A DNA stretch of 64,000 nt from Mycobacterium sp. 852002-51971_SCH5477799-a. GTDB lineage: Bacteria; Actinomycetota; Actinomycetes; Mycobacteriales; Mycobacteriaceae. This document shows positions 7,809-16,056 of the stretch, piece by piece. Positions within the stretch are counted from its first letter, which is position 1. Every line of letters begins with the position of its first letter. The position numbers and the translations under genes are program-made. The stretch is from NCBI RefSeq assembly GCF_001667145.1, contig NZ_LZIF01000122.1, positions 81,074 through 145,073 of the forward strand, written 5' to 3'. Below the pieces are notes generated by a model. It made no database searches. It was not told the DNA's origin and was given only the letters and a program-made list of their open reading frames with translations.

Positions 7809-8984
7809 TCAATTGCGCGGCAGCCCGAGTACGCGTTCTGCGATGATGTTCCGCTGAATTTCCGATGTCCCGCCGGCGATGGTTGCGGCGAAGGTGCGGG
7901 TGTACCGGTCGAACCAGCTGCCGTAGTGGCTATCCAGATTGAGCGGCGCGAACGGGGCCGTGACCGCACGCAATGCCAGTCCGTCGCCGTCCTTGGCGGC
8001 CAGCGCGTCCTCACTGGCGCGTTGCATGGCTTCCGAGCCGAGCAGCTTGAGCACCGACTGGGCGGGAACGTCCTCTTCGCCGCGAGCGGCTTTGGCCAGC
8101 GTCGCCGACCCCAGCAGCCGCATCGCATAGAAGTCCATCACCAGCGTCGCGTAGTGATCCCGCTGCACCGGACCCGAGGGGATGGACTCGGCGGTCAACG
8201 CGTGCAGCATGTCCGCGTAATCCAGCCAGAGCATCGCCCGCTCGTGGCCGAGCGAACCGGTCGCGACGCGCCAGCCCGCGTTGAGCTCGCCCACCAAGTT
8301 CTCGGCCGGCACCCGTACGTCGGTGAAGAAGACCTCGTTGAAGTCGACGTCGTCGATGTCACCCATCGAGGCGAACGGGCGGCGGACCACACCCGCGGTC
8401 TCGGTCGGAATCAGTAAAGCGCTGATGCCCTTGTGTTTTGGAGCGTCCGGATCGGTGCGCACGAAGGTCAGCAGCACATCGGCGTGATGGGCGCCAGACG
8501 TCCACACTTTTTGCCCATTGACGACGAAGTGGTCACCGTCCCGCACCGCGCGCGTCTTCAGCGAGGCGAGATCCGAGCCCGCGCCGGGTTCGCTCATCCC
8601 CAGTGACGCGGTGATCTCCGCCCGCAGGATCGGCACGGCCCAGCGCTGCTTCTGTTCGGGCGTGCCGAATGACAGCAATGACGCCGCGATGATGCCCACA
8701 CCCTGCGGGTTGAAGCTTTGATAGATGCGCCGCCGCGACAATTCTTCGTGGTACACGTATTGCTGCAACAGCGTGGCGTTGCGGCCGCCGAACTCCGGGG
8801 GATTGCCGGGTTGTAGCCATCCGTTGTCGAACAGCAAGCGCTGCCACCGGCGGGCCCACTCCGGGATGTCCGAACTCGAATGGGGCCGTACCAGGGCCTC
8901 GGCCTCCGAGGGCACGTGTGCGTCGAGGAAAGCCACGAACTCGGCGCGGAATGCCTCCACCTCGGCGTCAAAAGTCAGCTGCAC
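7809..8984 (-). CDS. Acyl-CoA dehydrogenase
   Basis: 391-residue complete FadE-type enzyme. It has the SLGMSEPGAGSDLASLKT FAD segment, VNGQKVWTSGAHHADV, and the C-terminal IAGGTSEIQRNIIAERVLGL. It starts at GTG 8984 with GGGAAG upstream; a longer frame continues upstream through the promoter and is not used. A good promoter lies at 9121-9093 (TTGTAA, 17 bp, TACTAT), and the -10 is inside the GAGAATNNNATTCTC operator at 9089. It is divergent from the TetR gene at 9160. The chain-length or ring substrate cannot be read from the sequence. Confidence 0.88.
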   Translation of the reverse strand: MQLTFDAEVEAFRAEFVAFLDAHVPSEAEALVRPHSSSDIPEWARRWQRLLFDNGWLQPGNPPEFGGRNATLLQQYVYHEELSRRRIYQSFNPQGVGIIAASLLSFGTPEQKQRWAVPILRAEITASLGMSEPGAGSDLASLKTRAVRDGDHFVVNGQKVWTSGAHHADVLLTFVRTDPDAPKHKGISALLIPTETAGVVRRPFASMGDIDDVDFNEVFFTDVRVPAENLVGELNAGWRVATGSLGHERAMLWLDYADMLHALTAESIPSGPVQRDHYATLVMDFYAMRLLGSATLAKAARGEEDVPAQSVLKLLGSEAMQRASEDALAAKDGDGLALRAVTAPFAPLNLDSHYGSWFDRYTRTFAATIAGGTSEIQRNIIAERVLGLPRN

Positions 8985-9088
8985 AACACTTCCCAGGATG
9001 GTCCTAGCACACCGCGCCGTCGGTAGATCCAGGTTTCCGCCGACGACGCGGTTCGCTCTTGCGATTAAGCTTCCATACACACGTCTAA

Positions 9089-9103
9089 GAGAATAGTATT
9101 CTC
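9089..9103. promoter_or_regulatory. Palindromic operator GAGAATNNNATTCTC, copy 2
   Basis: GAGAATAGTATTCTC between the divergent acyl-CoA dehydrogenase and TetR genes. On the minus strand the site contains the -10 TACTAT of a promoter with -35 TTGTAA at 9121-9116 and exactly 17 bp between. It lies 57 bp before the TetR ATG at 9160, so autoregulation is likely. Confidence 0.78.
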
Positions 9104-9159
9104 GTGGCAAGAAAGTTACAATCTCCGACACGTGATCCGTGAGGGGGTCGAGCGCAGCG

Positions 9160-9876
9160 ATGTCACGGCGTTCTCCGGTACAGTCCAACCATGTTCTCCC
9201 CTCGCGGCAATCACCTGAGCCGGCCGTGACCAATCCAAGCGAAGAGCCGGCCTGGAAGCAGCGCGCCGTCGAGCGGTCCATCAAGACGGCGAAACTGCGC
9301 GCCGCTCAGCGTGTTCAGCGCTTCCTCGACGCGGCCCAGGCAATCATCATCGAAAAGGGCAGCACGGACTTTACCGTGCAGGAGGTCGTGGACCGCTCCC
9401 GCCAATCGTTGCGCAGCTTCTACCTGCAGTTCGACGGCAAACACGAGTTGCTGCTGGCGCTCTTCGAGGATGCCCTGAGCCGATCGGCCGACCAGATCCG
9501 CGCGGCCACCGAGAGCCAATCCGATCCGCTGGAGCGGTTGCAGGTCGCCGTTCAGCTTCTCTACGAGGCCTCCCGCCCGGATCCGACGGCCAAGCGCCCG
9601 TTGTTCACTGACTTTGCCCCGCGGCTGCTGGTGACGCATCCCGCCGAGGTCAAGATCGCTCATGCACCGCTGCTTGCGTTGCTGACGGAACTGATGGACG
9701 CCGCGCACGACGCCGGCAGGTTGCGCAGCACCATCAATCCCAAGCGGGTGGCCGCCATGACCATGCAGACCGTCATGTTCATCGCGCAATCCAGCGGCGG
9801 CCCCGACGACGCGACGATGCACCCCATCACCGCCGATGAGGTGTGGGACTTCTGCTCACGCGGATTCGTCGCGTAG
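9160..9876 (+). CDS. TetR-family transcriptional regulator
   Basis: About 238 residues. The N-terminal helix-turn-helix is clear: RVQRFLDAAQAIIIEKG, FTVQEVVDRSRQSLRSFYLQFDGKHELL. The C-terminal helical ligand domain is specific and unrecognised. The start is uncertain: ATG 9160 has GAGGGGG upstream, while GTG 9226 (TNPSEEPAWKQRA) would give a shorter protein with no clear ribosome site. It is the only regulator gene directly next to one of the five GAGAATNNNATTCTC sites, so it is the best candidate for the repressor of that set (inference). Confidence 0.85.
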   Translation: MSRRSPVQSNHVLPSRQSPEPAVTNPSEEPAWKQRAVERSIKTAKLRAAQRVQRFLDAAQAIIIEKGSTDFTVQEVVDRSRQSLRSFYLQFDGKHELLLALFEDALSRSADQIRAATESQSDPLERLQVAVQLLYEASRPDPTAKRPLFTDFAPRLLVTHPAEVKIAHAPLLALLTELMDAAHDAGRLRSTINPKRVAAMTMQTVMFIAQSSGGPDDATMHPITADEVWDFCSRGFVA

Positions 9877-9931
9877 CGCACCAGGCACACCGCCCCTGCC
9901 CCTCACGCGATGAGCAAATAGCGCACGCAAT

Positions 9932-9960
9932 TTGCCGGTGAGAATGAGATTCTCTAATAT
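9932..9960 (+). promoter_or_regulatory. Promoter with GAGAATNNNATTCTC operator (copy 3) in its spacer
   Basis: -35 TTGCCG (9932-9937), 17-bp spacer, -10 TAATAT (9955-9960). The palindrome GAGAATGAGATTCTC at 9940-9954 fills the spacer. It drives the SDR gene at 10109 and implies a leader of roughly 140 nt. Confidence 0.7.
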
Positions 9961-10108
9961 CTAGAATCACAAATAGCCGAAACGGATTCGTCATTGACAC
10001 CCGCGGCGGCTCAATGACAGAGTTCTAGGCGGCAAGACCCGCGGTCCTGTAGAACGCGTTCCTTCTCCGCCGAGCCGTGCCGATCGATAGTCAGGAGTTG
10101 ATGTAGCC

Positions 10109-10957
10109 ATGACCGGACGTGTTGAGGGCAAAGTCGCTTTCGTCACCGGAGCGGCGCGCGGTCAGGGCCGCAGCCACGCGGTGCGGTTGGCCGAGGAGGG
10201 CGCCGATATCATCGCCGTCGACATATGCAAGCCGATCCGCGAGGGAGTGGTGGATACCGCGATCCCCGCGTCGACGCCCGAAGACCTCGCCGAAACCGCC
10301 GACCTGGTCAAGGGGCACAACCGCAGAATCTTCACGGCCGAAGTCGACGTGCGCGACTTCGACGCACTCAAGGCGGCGGTGGACAATGGTGTCGAGCAGC
10401 TCGGCCGGCTCGACATCATCGTGGCCAACGCCGGAATCGGTAACGGCGGTGAGACTTTGGACAAGACCAGCGAAGAAGACTGGACAGAGATGATCGACGT
10501 CAACCTGTCCGGGGTCTGGAAGAGCGTGAAAGCCGGTGTGCCGCACATCCTGTCCGGCGGTCGCGGTGGCTCCATCGTCCTGACCAGCTCTGTCGGCGGG
10601 CTCAAGGCCTACCCGCACACCGGTCACTACGTCGCCGCCAAACACGGCGTCGTCGGTCTGATGCGCGCCTTCGGAGTCGAGTTGGGGCAGCACATGATTC
10701 GCGTCAACTCCGTGCACCCCACACACGTGAGCACCCCAATGATCATGAACGAGGGCACCTGGAAGATGTTCCGGCCCGACCTGGAGAACCCCGGCCCCGA
10801 CGACATGGCGCCGATCTGCCAGATGTTTCACACGCTGCCGATTCCTTGGGTCGACCCGATCGACATCAGCAACGCGGTGCTGTTCTTCGCCTCCGACGAG
10901 TCTCGCTACGTCACCGGCGTGACCCTGCCCATCGATGCGGGCAGCTGCCTGAAGTAG
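10109..10957 (+). CDS. Mycofactocin-coupled short-chain dehydrogenase/reductase
   Basis: 282 residues. Dinucleotide motif GAARGQGRSHAVRLAEEGAD near 12-31, NAG turn, and catalytic Ser with Y-x3-K (HYVAAKHG). The GQGRSHA sequence and the long insert after the second strand (IREGVVDTAIPASTPEDLAETADL) are marks of the mycofactocin-associated SDR family, in which NAD is held tightly and re-oxidised through mycofactocin. It probably oxidises a secondary alcohol in the pathway. It stands alone downstream of operator copy 3. Confidence 0.88.
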   Translation: MTGRVEGKVAFVTGAARGQGRSHAVRLAEEGADIIAVDICKPIREGVVDTAIPASTPEDLAETADLVKGHNRRIFTAEVDVRDFDALKAAVDNGVEQLGRLDIIVANAGIGNGGETLDKTSEEDWTEMIDVNLSGVWKSVKAGVPHILSGGRGGSIVLTSSVGGLKAYPHTGHYVAAKHGVVGLMRAFGVELGQHMIRVNSVHPTHVSTPMIMNEGTWKMFRPDLENPGPDDMAPICQMFHTLPIPWVDPIDISNAVLFFASDESRYVTGVTLPIDAGSCLK

Positions 10958-10960
10958 TCG

Positions 10961-11380
10961 TTAGAACGGGCTGCTATTCGACTGCCATTCGGCCGAGTCG
11001 GGTCGCGGCCCGTAGCGGCGGATGTAGTCCTCGTGCATCCGTGCCTGTTTGCGGCGGGCGAGCACGTCGACCAGGTTCGGGTCCAATCCATGGACGGCCA
11101 GTCGGTGCCGACGCCAGACCTTGTTCAGGGCAAGGGTTATCAGCAGCGCCCAGATGTAGAGCGGCGCGGTCATCTCCGTGTGCACATAGAGCGAGGCGGG
11201 CAGCAGCCAGAATGGAGCAAGCACCAGCAGGGGCAGGATGGCCCACCTGATCATGTGCCGGCGGATGGCTCCCTCGCCGGCCAGATCTCGGGCCACCCAG
11301 GCGCGCATCGAGTCGGGCAGTCGCTGGCCGTAGGAATAGCCGATCCGCTGCCAGAGATTGGGTTTCGCGTCGGTCATCAT
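10961..11380 (-). CDS. Mycobacterial two-TM protein (DUF5313-like)
   Basis: 139 residues, convergent with the SDR with 3 bp between stops. The N terminus PNLWQRIGYSYGQRLPDSMR-AWVARDL and two adjacent hydrophobic helices (about 46-64 and 70-88) followed by a basic cytoplasmic tail resemble a family of unknown function restricted to mycobacteria, which I believe is DUF5313. There is no enzymatic motif. It lies 17 bp after the OhrR-like gene on the same strand and may be cotranscribed. Confidence 0.65.
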   Translation of the reverse strand: MMTDAKPNLWQRIGYSYGQRLPDSMRAWVARDLAGEGAIRRHMIRWAILPLLVLAPFWLLPASLYVHTEMTAPLYIWALLITLALNKVWRRHRLAVHGLDPNLVDVLARRKQARMHEDYIRRYGPRPDSAEWQSNSSPF

Positions 11381-11397
11381 GGCTCCTCGGGGTGATG

Positions 11398-11889
11398 TCA
11401 GGCCTGCAATGCGCCGGCCGCCACGGCCGCGGCGTTGATGCGGGTGAGGACCTGATGCAGGTTCTCGAGTTCGGTCAGGTCCACACCGAGCCGGGCAACG
11501 ACGGCGGGCGGAATCTCAAGCGCCTTCTCCCGCAGGGCGATTCCGCGTTCGGTGAGCCTCACGTCGGTGGTCCGCTCGTCGCCCGCATTCTTGGCGCGGG
11601 TGATCAGTCCCTGCCCCGCCAAGCGCTTGAGCATGGGCGAGAGCGTGGCGGAATCCATCTGCAATGCGGCCGCGATCTGCTTGACCGACAACGGGAACTG
11701 CTCGGCCCCGGGGTTTTTGCGGTGCTCCCACAACGCCAGCATCACCAGATATTGCGGATGGGTCAGGCCGAGCGGCTCCAGCAACGGCCGATACACCGAC
11801 AAGACCGCCCGGTTGGTCGTTGCCAGCGCGAAACACACCTGGTGTTCGAGCGCTAGCGGATCGATGTCGCGCGCGGTGGGTGTGGCCAT
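11398..11889 (-). CDS. MarR/OhrR-family redox-sensing regulator
   Basis: 163 residues with a winged helix. The N-terminal segment LEHQVCFALATTNRAV and YRPLLEPLGLTHPQYLVMLALWEH match the OhrR branch, in which the Cys (C19 here) is the peroxide-sensing residue. DNA-binding segment: VKQIAAALQMDSATLSPMLKRLAGQGLI. OhrR normally represses an organic hydroperoxide reductase (ohr), but no ohr gene is visible nearby. The divergent neighbour is an SDR with only 37 bp between starts, so this SDR may be the target. Confidence 0.82.
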   Translation of the reverse strand: MATPTARDIDPLALEHQVCFALATTNRAVLSVYRPLLEPLGLTHPQYLVMLALWEHRKNPGAEQFPLSVKQIAAALQMDSATLSPMLKRLAGQGLITRAKNAGDERTTDVRLTERGIALREKALEIPPAVVARLGVDLTELENLHQVLTRINAAAVAAGALQA

Positions 11890-11926
11890 ACGTACATAGT
11901 GCGCTAATAGTTAAGGGGCTATCTAG

Positions 11927-12814
11927 ATGATGTCTCTCACACCGTCCCCGGCACGGGTAATACGCTCGGACTCCATGGACGATTTCGAGGGACGCGGGGC
12001 AGTCATCACCGGCGGTGCGAGCGGCATCGGTTTGGCCACCGCCACCGAATTCGCCCGCCGCGGCGCCCGCCTGGTATTGGCCGACGTCGATCAGGCCGCA
12101 TTGGAACGGGCCGTGGCGCACCTGAAAGGCGAGGGGTTCGACGCGCACGGAGTGGCGTGCGACGTGCGGCACCTCGATCAGATGGTCCATCTGGCCGACG
12201 AGTCCTTTCGGCTGCTGGGTCAGGTCGATGTCGTGTTCAGTAACGCCGGCATCGTCGTCGCGGGTCCGCTCGCGGCGATGACGCACGAGGACTGGCGCTG
12301 GGTGATCGACATCGATCTGTGGGGTTCGATCCACGCCGTCGAGGCATTCGTGCCGAAGTTGATCGAGCAGGGCGGGGGCGGCCACATCGCCTTCACCGCT
12401 TCCTTCGCCGGGCTGGTGCCCAACGCCGGTCTCGGGGCGTACGGCGTCGCCAAGTACGGGGTCGTCGGGCTGGCCGAGACGCTGGCCCGGGAAGTAAAGG
12501 ACAACGGCATCGGCGTCTCGGTGCTCTGCCCGATGGTCATCGAGACCGGGTTGGTCGCAAACTCGGAACGAATTCGCAGCGCGGATGACGGGCTGGCGTC
12601 AACGCCCGACCTGACGAGTGGGTTCGGACAACTCCCGCCGACCCAGGATGACACGGTGTCGGTCGAAGGCGTCGCGCGGCTCACCGCCGACGCGATTCTG
12701 GCCAACCGCTTGTACATCCTGCCGCACGAGGCGGCCCGGGACTCCGTCAGACGCAGGTTTGAGCGCATCGATCGCACCTTCGACGACCAGGCCGCCGAAG
12801 GGTGGAAACACTAA
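11927..12814 (+). CDS. Short-chain dehydrogenase/reductase
   Basis: 295 residues. TGGASGIG motif, NAGIV, catalytic S and Y-x3-K (YGVAKYG). The start at ATG 11927 follows AAGGGG. A later ATG at 11975 would begin directly before the first strand, so the first 16 residues may not be translated. It is divergent from the OhrR-like gene and convergent with the next SDR, the two stops overlapping by a few bases. The substrate is unknown; redox control by the neighbouring regulator is an inference. Confidence 0.82.
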   Translation: MMSLTPSPARVIRSDSMDDFEGRGAVITGGASGIGLATATEFARRGARLVLADVDQAALERAVAHLKGEGFDAHGVACDVRHLDQMVHLADESFRLLGQVDVVFSNAGIVVAGPLAAMTHEDWRWVIDIDLWGSIHAVEAFVPKLIEQGGGGHIAFTASFAGLVPNAGLGAYGVAKYGVVGLAETLAREVKDNGIGVSVLCPMVIETGLVANSERIRSADDGLASTPDLTSGFGQLPPTQDDTVSVEGVARLTADAILANRLYILPHEAARDSVRRRFERIDRTFDDQAAEGWKH

Positions 12815-13620
12815 CCGGCCGGGCCCAGACGGTAGGCCCGGGTCTGCGGGTCGTGGTACCAGCCGCTGGCGGCGTGGGTGCCGCCGTCGACATGCAACGT
12901 CTGCCCGGTGAGATAGGCCGACATGTCGGACGCCAGAAAGACTGCGGTGCCGGCGATTTCGTCGACATGGCCGGGACGCCCGAGCGGGACGATGTTGCCC
13001 ATGGCGCTAGTCGCGGTGTCGCTGTTGAGTGCGGCCAGGCCTTCGGTGACGGTGATGTCGGGTGCTATCGCGTTGACACGAATGCCATAAGATGCCAGTT
13101 CCAGCGCCGCGGTTTTGGTGTAGTTGATTACGCCGGCCTTGGCCGCCGCATAGGCCGCGTAGCCCGGCGCGGCACGTACGCCCTCGATCGACGTCACCGA
13201 AATGATGCTTCCGCCAACTCCGGCGGTCACCAACTGCCGAGCCACTCGTTGGGTGCAAAGCAGCACGTGTCGTAGGTTCGCCTTATACAGTGCGTCCCAG
13301 CCGTTTTCGCTTGTCTCTAACAACGGCGAGGGGAATACACCGCCCGCATTGTTGACCAGAATCGTGGGCGTGCCGAGTTCGGCGGTGGTCCGCTGCAATG
13401 CGGCGTCCACCTGCTCGCTGTCCCGGACATCGGTAGTGATGCCGAGGGCGCCAATGGATCCTGCTGCCTGCGCACAGGTCTGCGAGTCGCGCTCCCAGAT
13501 AGCAACTTTGGCGCCGAAGGCAGCCATCCCGGCGGCGATGCCGCGCCCGATGCCCGCTCCCCCGCCGGTCACCACCGCGACCCGTTCGGTGAGCAGTATG
13601 TTCGACGGGTCGATCGCCAC
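12811..13620 (-). CDS. Short-chain dehydrogenase/reductase
   Basis: 269-residue classical SDR: VVTGGGAGIGRG near residue 18, NNAGG, catalytic Ser in SVTSIEG and YAAYAAAKAG. The C terminus ASDMSAYLTGQTLHVDGGTHA is typical. Last gene of the nine-gene minus-strand operon that starts with the TetR gene at 22747; its start is 6 bp after the CoA transferase stop. It probably oxidises a hydroxyacyl-CoA or alcohol in that pathway (inference). Confidence 0.87.
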   Translation of the reverse strand: MAIDPSNILLTERVAVVTGGGAGIGRGIAAGMAAFGAKVAIWERDSQTCAQAAGSIGALGITTDVRDSEQVDAALQRTTAELGTPTILVNNAGGVFPSPLLETSENGWDALYKANLRHVLLCTQRVARQLVTAGVGGSIISVTSIEGVRAAPGYAAYAAAKAGVINYTKTAALELASYGIRVNAIAPDITVTEGLAALNSDTATSAMGNIVPLGRPGHVDEIAGTAVFLASDMSAYLTGQTLHVDGGTHAASGWYHDPQTRAYRLGPAG

Positions 13621-13626
13621 GCTCGG

Positions 13627-16056
13627 TCAGCTCCTCACGCGCATGGCCGGCGCGCGGCCGATCACGCCGTCGGATTCCAGCCGGGCGATGTCCGAGTCGG
13701 ACAGGCCCAGCCCGGACAGCAGTTCGTGGTTGTGCTGGCCCAGCAGCGGCGCATGGTCGGTATGGAACTTGTGGGGCCCGGCTGAGAACCTCATCGGCAC
13801 GGTGCTCAGCCTAGCCGGGCCGTTGACCGGATGGTCGACCTCTTCGAAGAAATCCCGGAACGCCAACTGTTCCAGCTCAGTTTGACGGTGCGGTTGCATG
13901 ACTTTGGCCACCGGCACGCCGGCGTCCCATAGGGTTTTGACGATCTCGTCGCGGCTGCGGTGCCCGCACCAGGCGGCGAGTTGCTCATCGATGAAATCGT
14001 GGTGCGTGTGCCGACCGGCTTTGTTCGAGAGTCCGGGATCGGTTGCCCAGGAGGGTGATCCGAGGGCCCGGCACAAACCGCCCCACTGGTCGTCGGTGGC
14101 CACCGCGATGGCGACCCAGCAATCGAGCCGGCCGAATTCATCGATGTCAGCGCTGAGGTAGAGATTCTGCGGCGCAGCTGTGGGTCCCCGGTTACCGGCG
14201 CGCTCCAGCAGCGCCCCGTACGCCGAGAATTCGATGACCTGCTCGGCGGAGATGCTGAGCGCGGCGTCGACCATCGCCGCTTCGACGAACACCCCTTCGC
14301 CGCTGCGGCGCCGGTGCTCGAGCGCGAGCAGTATCGCGTTGAGCGCGTGCACTCCGGCGTTCGGATCACCGATCGAATAGGGGTCATATGGCGTGCGATC
14401 GGGGTAGCCGGTAAGCCAGCTCACGCCGGACGCCGATTCGATGACGTAGGCGAATGCCGGGTTGTCGCGCCACGGGCCTTCGAGGCCGAAGCCGGGCATC
14501 CGCACCAGCACCGTGTCCGGCCGAATCGATTGAACGGCCGCGAAATCCAACTCGATCTGGTCCAGCACTCGCGGCGTGAAGTTCTCGACGATCACATCGC
14601 ACGTCGCGATGAGCTCACGCAGCAATTCGCGACCGCGTTGACTCTGCAGGTCGAGAGTCAGCCCCTTCTTGTTGGTGTTGAGGGCCTCGAAGATCGGCGA
14701 CTTCTCCCACCACTGGTCCTCGGTCATCGGGATGCCGGCGATCATCCGTGTGCCATCCGGGCGGCTAGTGGATTCGACGTGGATGACCTCGGCACCCAGC
14801 AGGGCCAACGCATGGGTGCAGCACGGTCCCGCCCAGAAGGTCGTCATGTCCAAGACCCGAAGTCCGCTCAGGGGAAGCGCTTTCGCCACACCGGCCGGCG
14901 CCGATCGCGCCGGCAGCTCCGCGGCGCGGTAGTACTCGGTGTGCTCCCCCAGCCGCGGCGCGGGCCGCGGCGGGCGCAGCTGCGCGGGCCGCATCCGATA
15001 GGGGTGACTCGGCTGCTGGAACCCGTCGCGTGGATTACGCACGAATGAGTCGCGCTCCACGAACTGATCGAAGGAGGTGACGTTGGCGCCGTTGGCGACC
15101 GGCGCGTTCGGGATACGAAACGCCGAGGCCAGTTCCCGGATTTCGTCGACCGGGGTGGCGGCCAGCCAGGAAAAGATCTCGTCGGCGTGGATGTTGGCCT
15201 GCTCGGTGATCGACAGCGGCGATTCCTCGTCGATCCACTCCGGATGACCCACCATCGCGCACAGATCGAACCATTGCTGCGCGGTCCCACACCCGAGGTC
15301 CACCAGCCCATCCTTGGCCTGAGCCACTCCCGGAATCGTCGGCCGCCGCATGTCTCGCCACGGCCGGCCGAGCACCTCGAAGTAGGACACCGGGTAATAG
15401 GTGAGGCAGAGTATCTGTGTCTCGAGCATCGAGAGGTCCAGCAGTTCGCCTGCGCCGCCATCGATCCGACGCCATCGGGACGCCAAGGTGGCCGCGCTTG
15501 CGTACACGCCGGCCAGGTATTCACCGGCCTGACCGCCGACGAAGGCGGGTGGGCGCTCCTGCTCGCCGCGGCCGAGCCCGACGATCCCTCCCGACCACGC
15601 CTGCAGGGTGAACTCGGTCGCCGGGCGGTCTCGCCAGGGGCCTTCCAGCCCGAACGGTGTGATCGAGGTGACGGTGAGGTGCGGGTGGCGGCCGTGGATG
15701 GCGTGCGGCGTGAAGTCCGGTTGCTCTCCCACTTTCGAGCCGGCCGACCACACCACCGCGTCCGCGGATGCCAGCAGCCGGTTCACCAGTTCGGTGTCAT
15801 CGCCGCTGGTGGGATCGGCCACGACGCTGTGCTTTGCCCCAGCCAGGAAGCTGAACAAGGCGCCGTCGCCGCCGGCCGGGATGGTGGCGCCCGAGGCCGA
15901 CCACCGACGCAGCGGATCGCCTTGCGGCGATTCGACTTTCACGACGTCGGCGCCGCCGTCGGCGAGCAGCTTGGTGCAGTAGGCGCCGGCTATACCGGCG
16001 GACAGGTCGACGACGGTATAGCCGCTCAGCGGCACTTCGACGCGGTGTCGCGTCAC
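13627..16056 (-). CDS. Tandem double-domain CaiB/BaiF (class III) CoA transferase
   Basis: 809 residues, twice the usual length, made of two CoA-transferase III domains (about 1-370 and 390-805). Both begin with the family strand (SGYTVVDLSAGIAGAYCTKLLADGGADV, then LRVLDMTTFWAGPCCTHAL). In the second domain the catalytic Asp is visible in SIGDPNAGVHALNA. The matching part of the first domain reads GGQAGEYLAG without Asp, so it is probably non-catalytic. It starts at GTG 16056, sharing one base with the upstream TAG. It would move CoA onto a pathway carboxylic acid. Confidence 0.87.
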   Translation of the reverse strand: MTRHRVEVPLSGYTVVDLSAGIAGAYCTKLLADGGADVVKVESPQGDPLRRWSASGATIPAGGDGALFSFLAGAKHSVVADPTSGDDTELVNRLLASADAVVWSAGSKVGEQPDFTPHAIHGRHPHLTVTSITPFGLEGPWRDRPATEFTLQAWSGGIVGLGRGEQERPPAFVGGQAGEYLAGVYASAATLASRWRRIDGGAGELLDLSMLETQILCLTYYPVSYFEVLGRPWRDMRRPTIPGVAQAKDGLVDLGCGTAQQWFDLCAMVGHPEWIDEESPLSITEQANIHADEIFSWLAATPVDEIRELASAFRIPNAPVANGANVTSFDQFVERDSFVRNPRDGFQQPSHPYRMRPAQLRPPRPAPRLGEHTEYYRAAELPARSAPAGVAKALPLSGLRVLDMTTFWAGPCCTHALALLGAEVIHVESTSRPDGTRMIAGIPMTEDQWWEKSPIFEALNTNKKGLTLDLQSQRGRELLRELIATCDVIVENFTPRVLDQIELDFAAVQSIRPDTVLVRMPGFGLEGPWRDNPAFAYVIESASGVSWLTGYPDRTPYDPYSIGDPNAGVHALNAILLALEHRRRSGEGVFVEAAMVDAALSISAEQVIEFSAYGALLERAGNRGPTAAPQNLYLSADIDEFGRLDCWVAIAVATDDQWGGLCRALGSPSWATDPGLSNKAGRHTHHDFIDEQLAAWCGHRSRDEIVKTLWDAGVPVAKVMQPHRQTELEQLAFRDFFEEVDHPVNGPARLSTVPMRFSAGPHKFHTDHAPLLGQHNHELLSGLGLSDSDIARLESDGVIGRAPAMRVRS

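Noticed and set aside
11927..11974. The first 16 codons of the SDR at 11927 as certain coding sequence
   Set aside because: They precede the conserved first strand and could be leader; the AAGGGG before ATG 11927 kept me with the longer start, but the choice is not firm.
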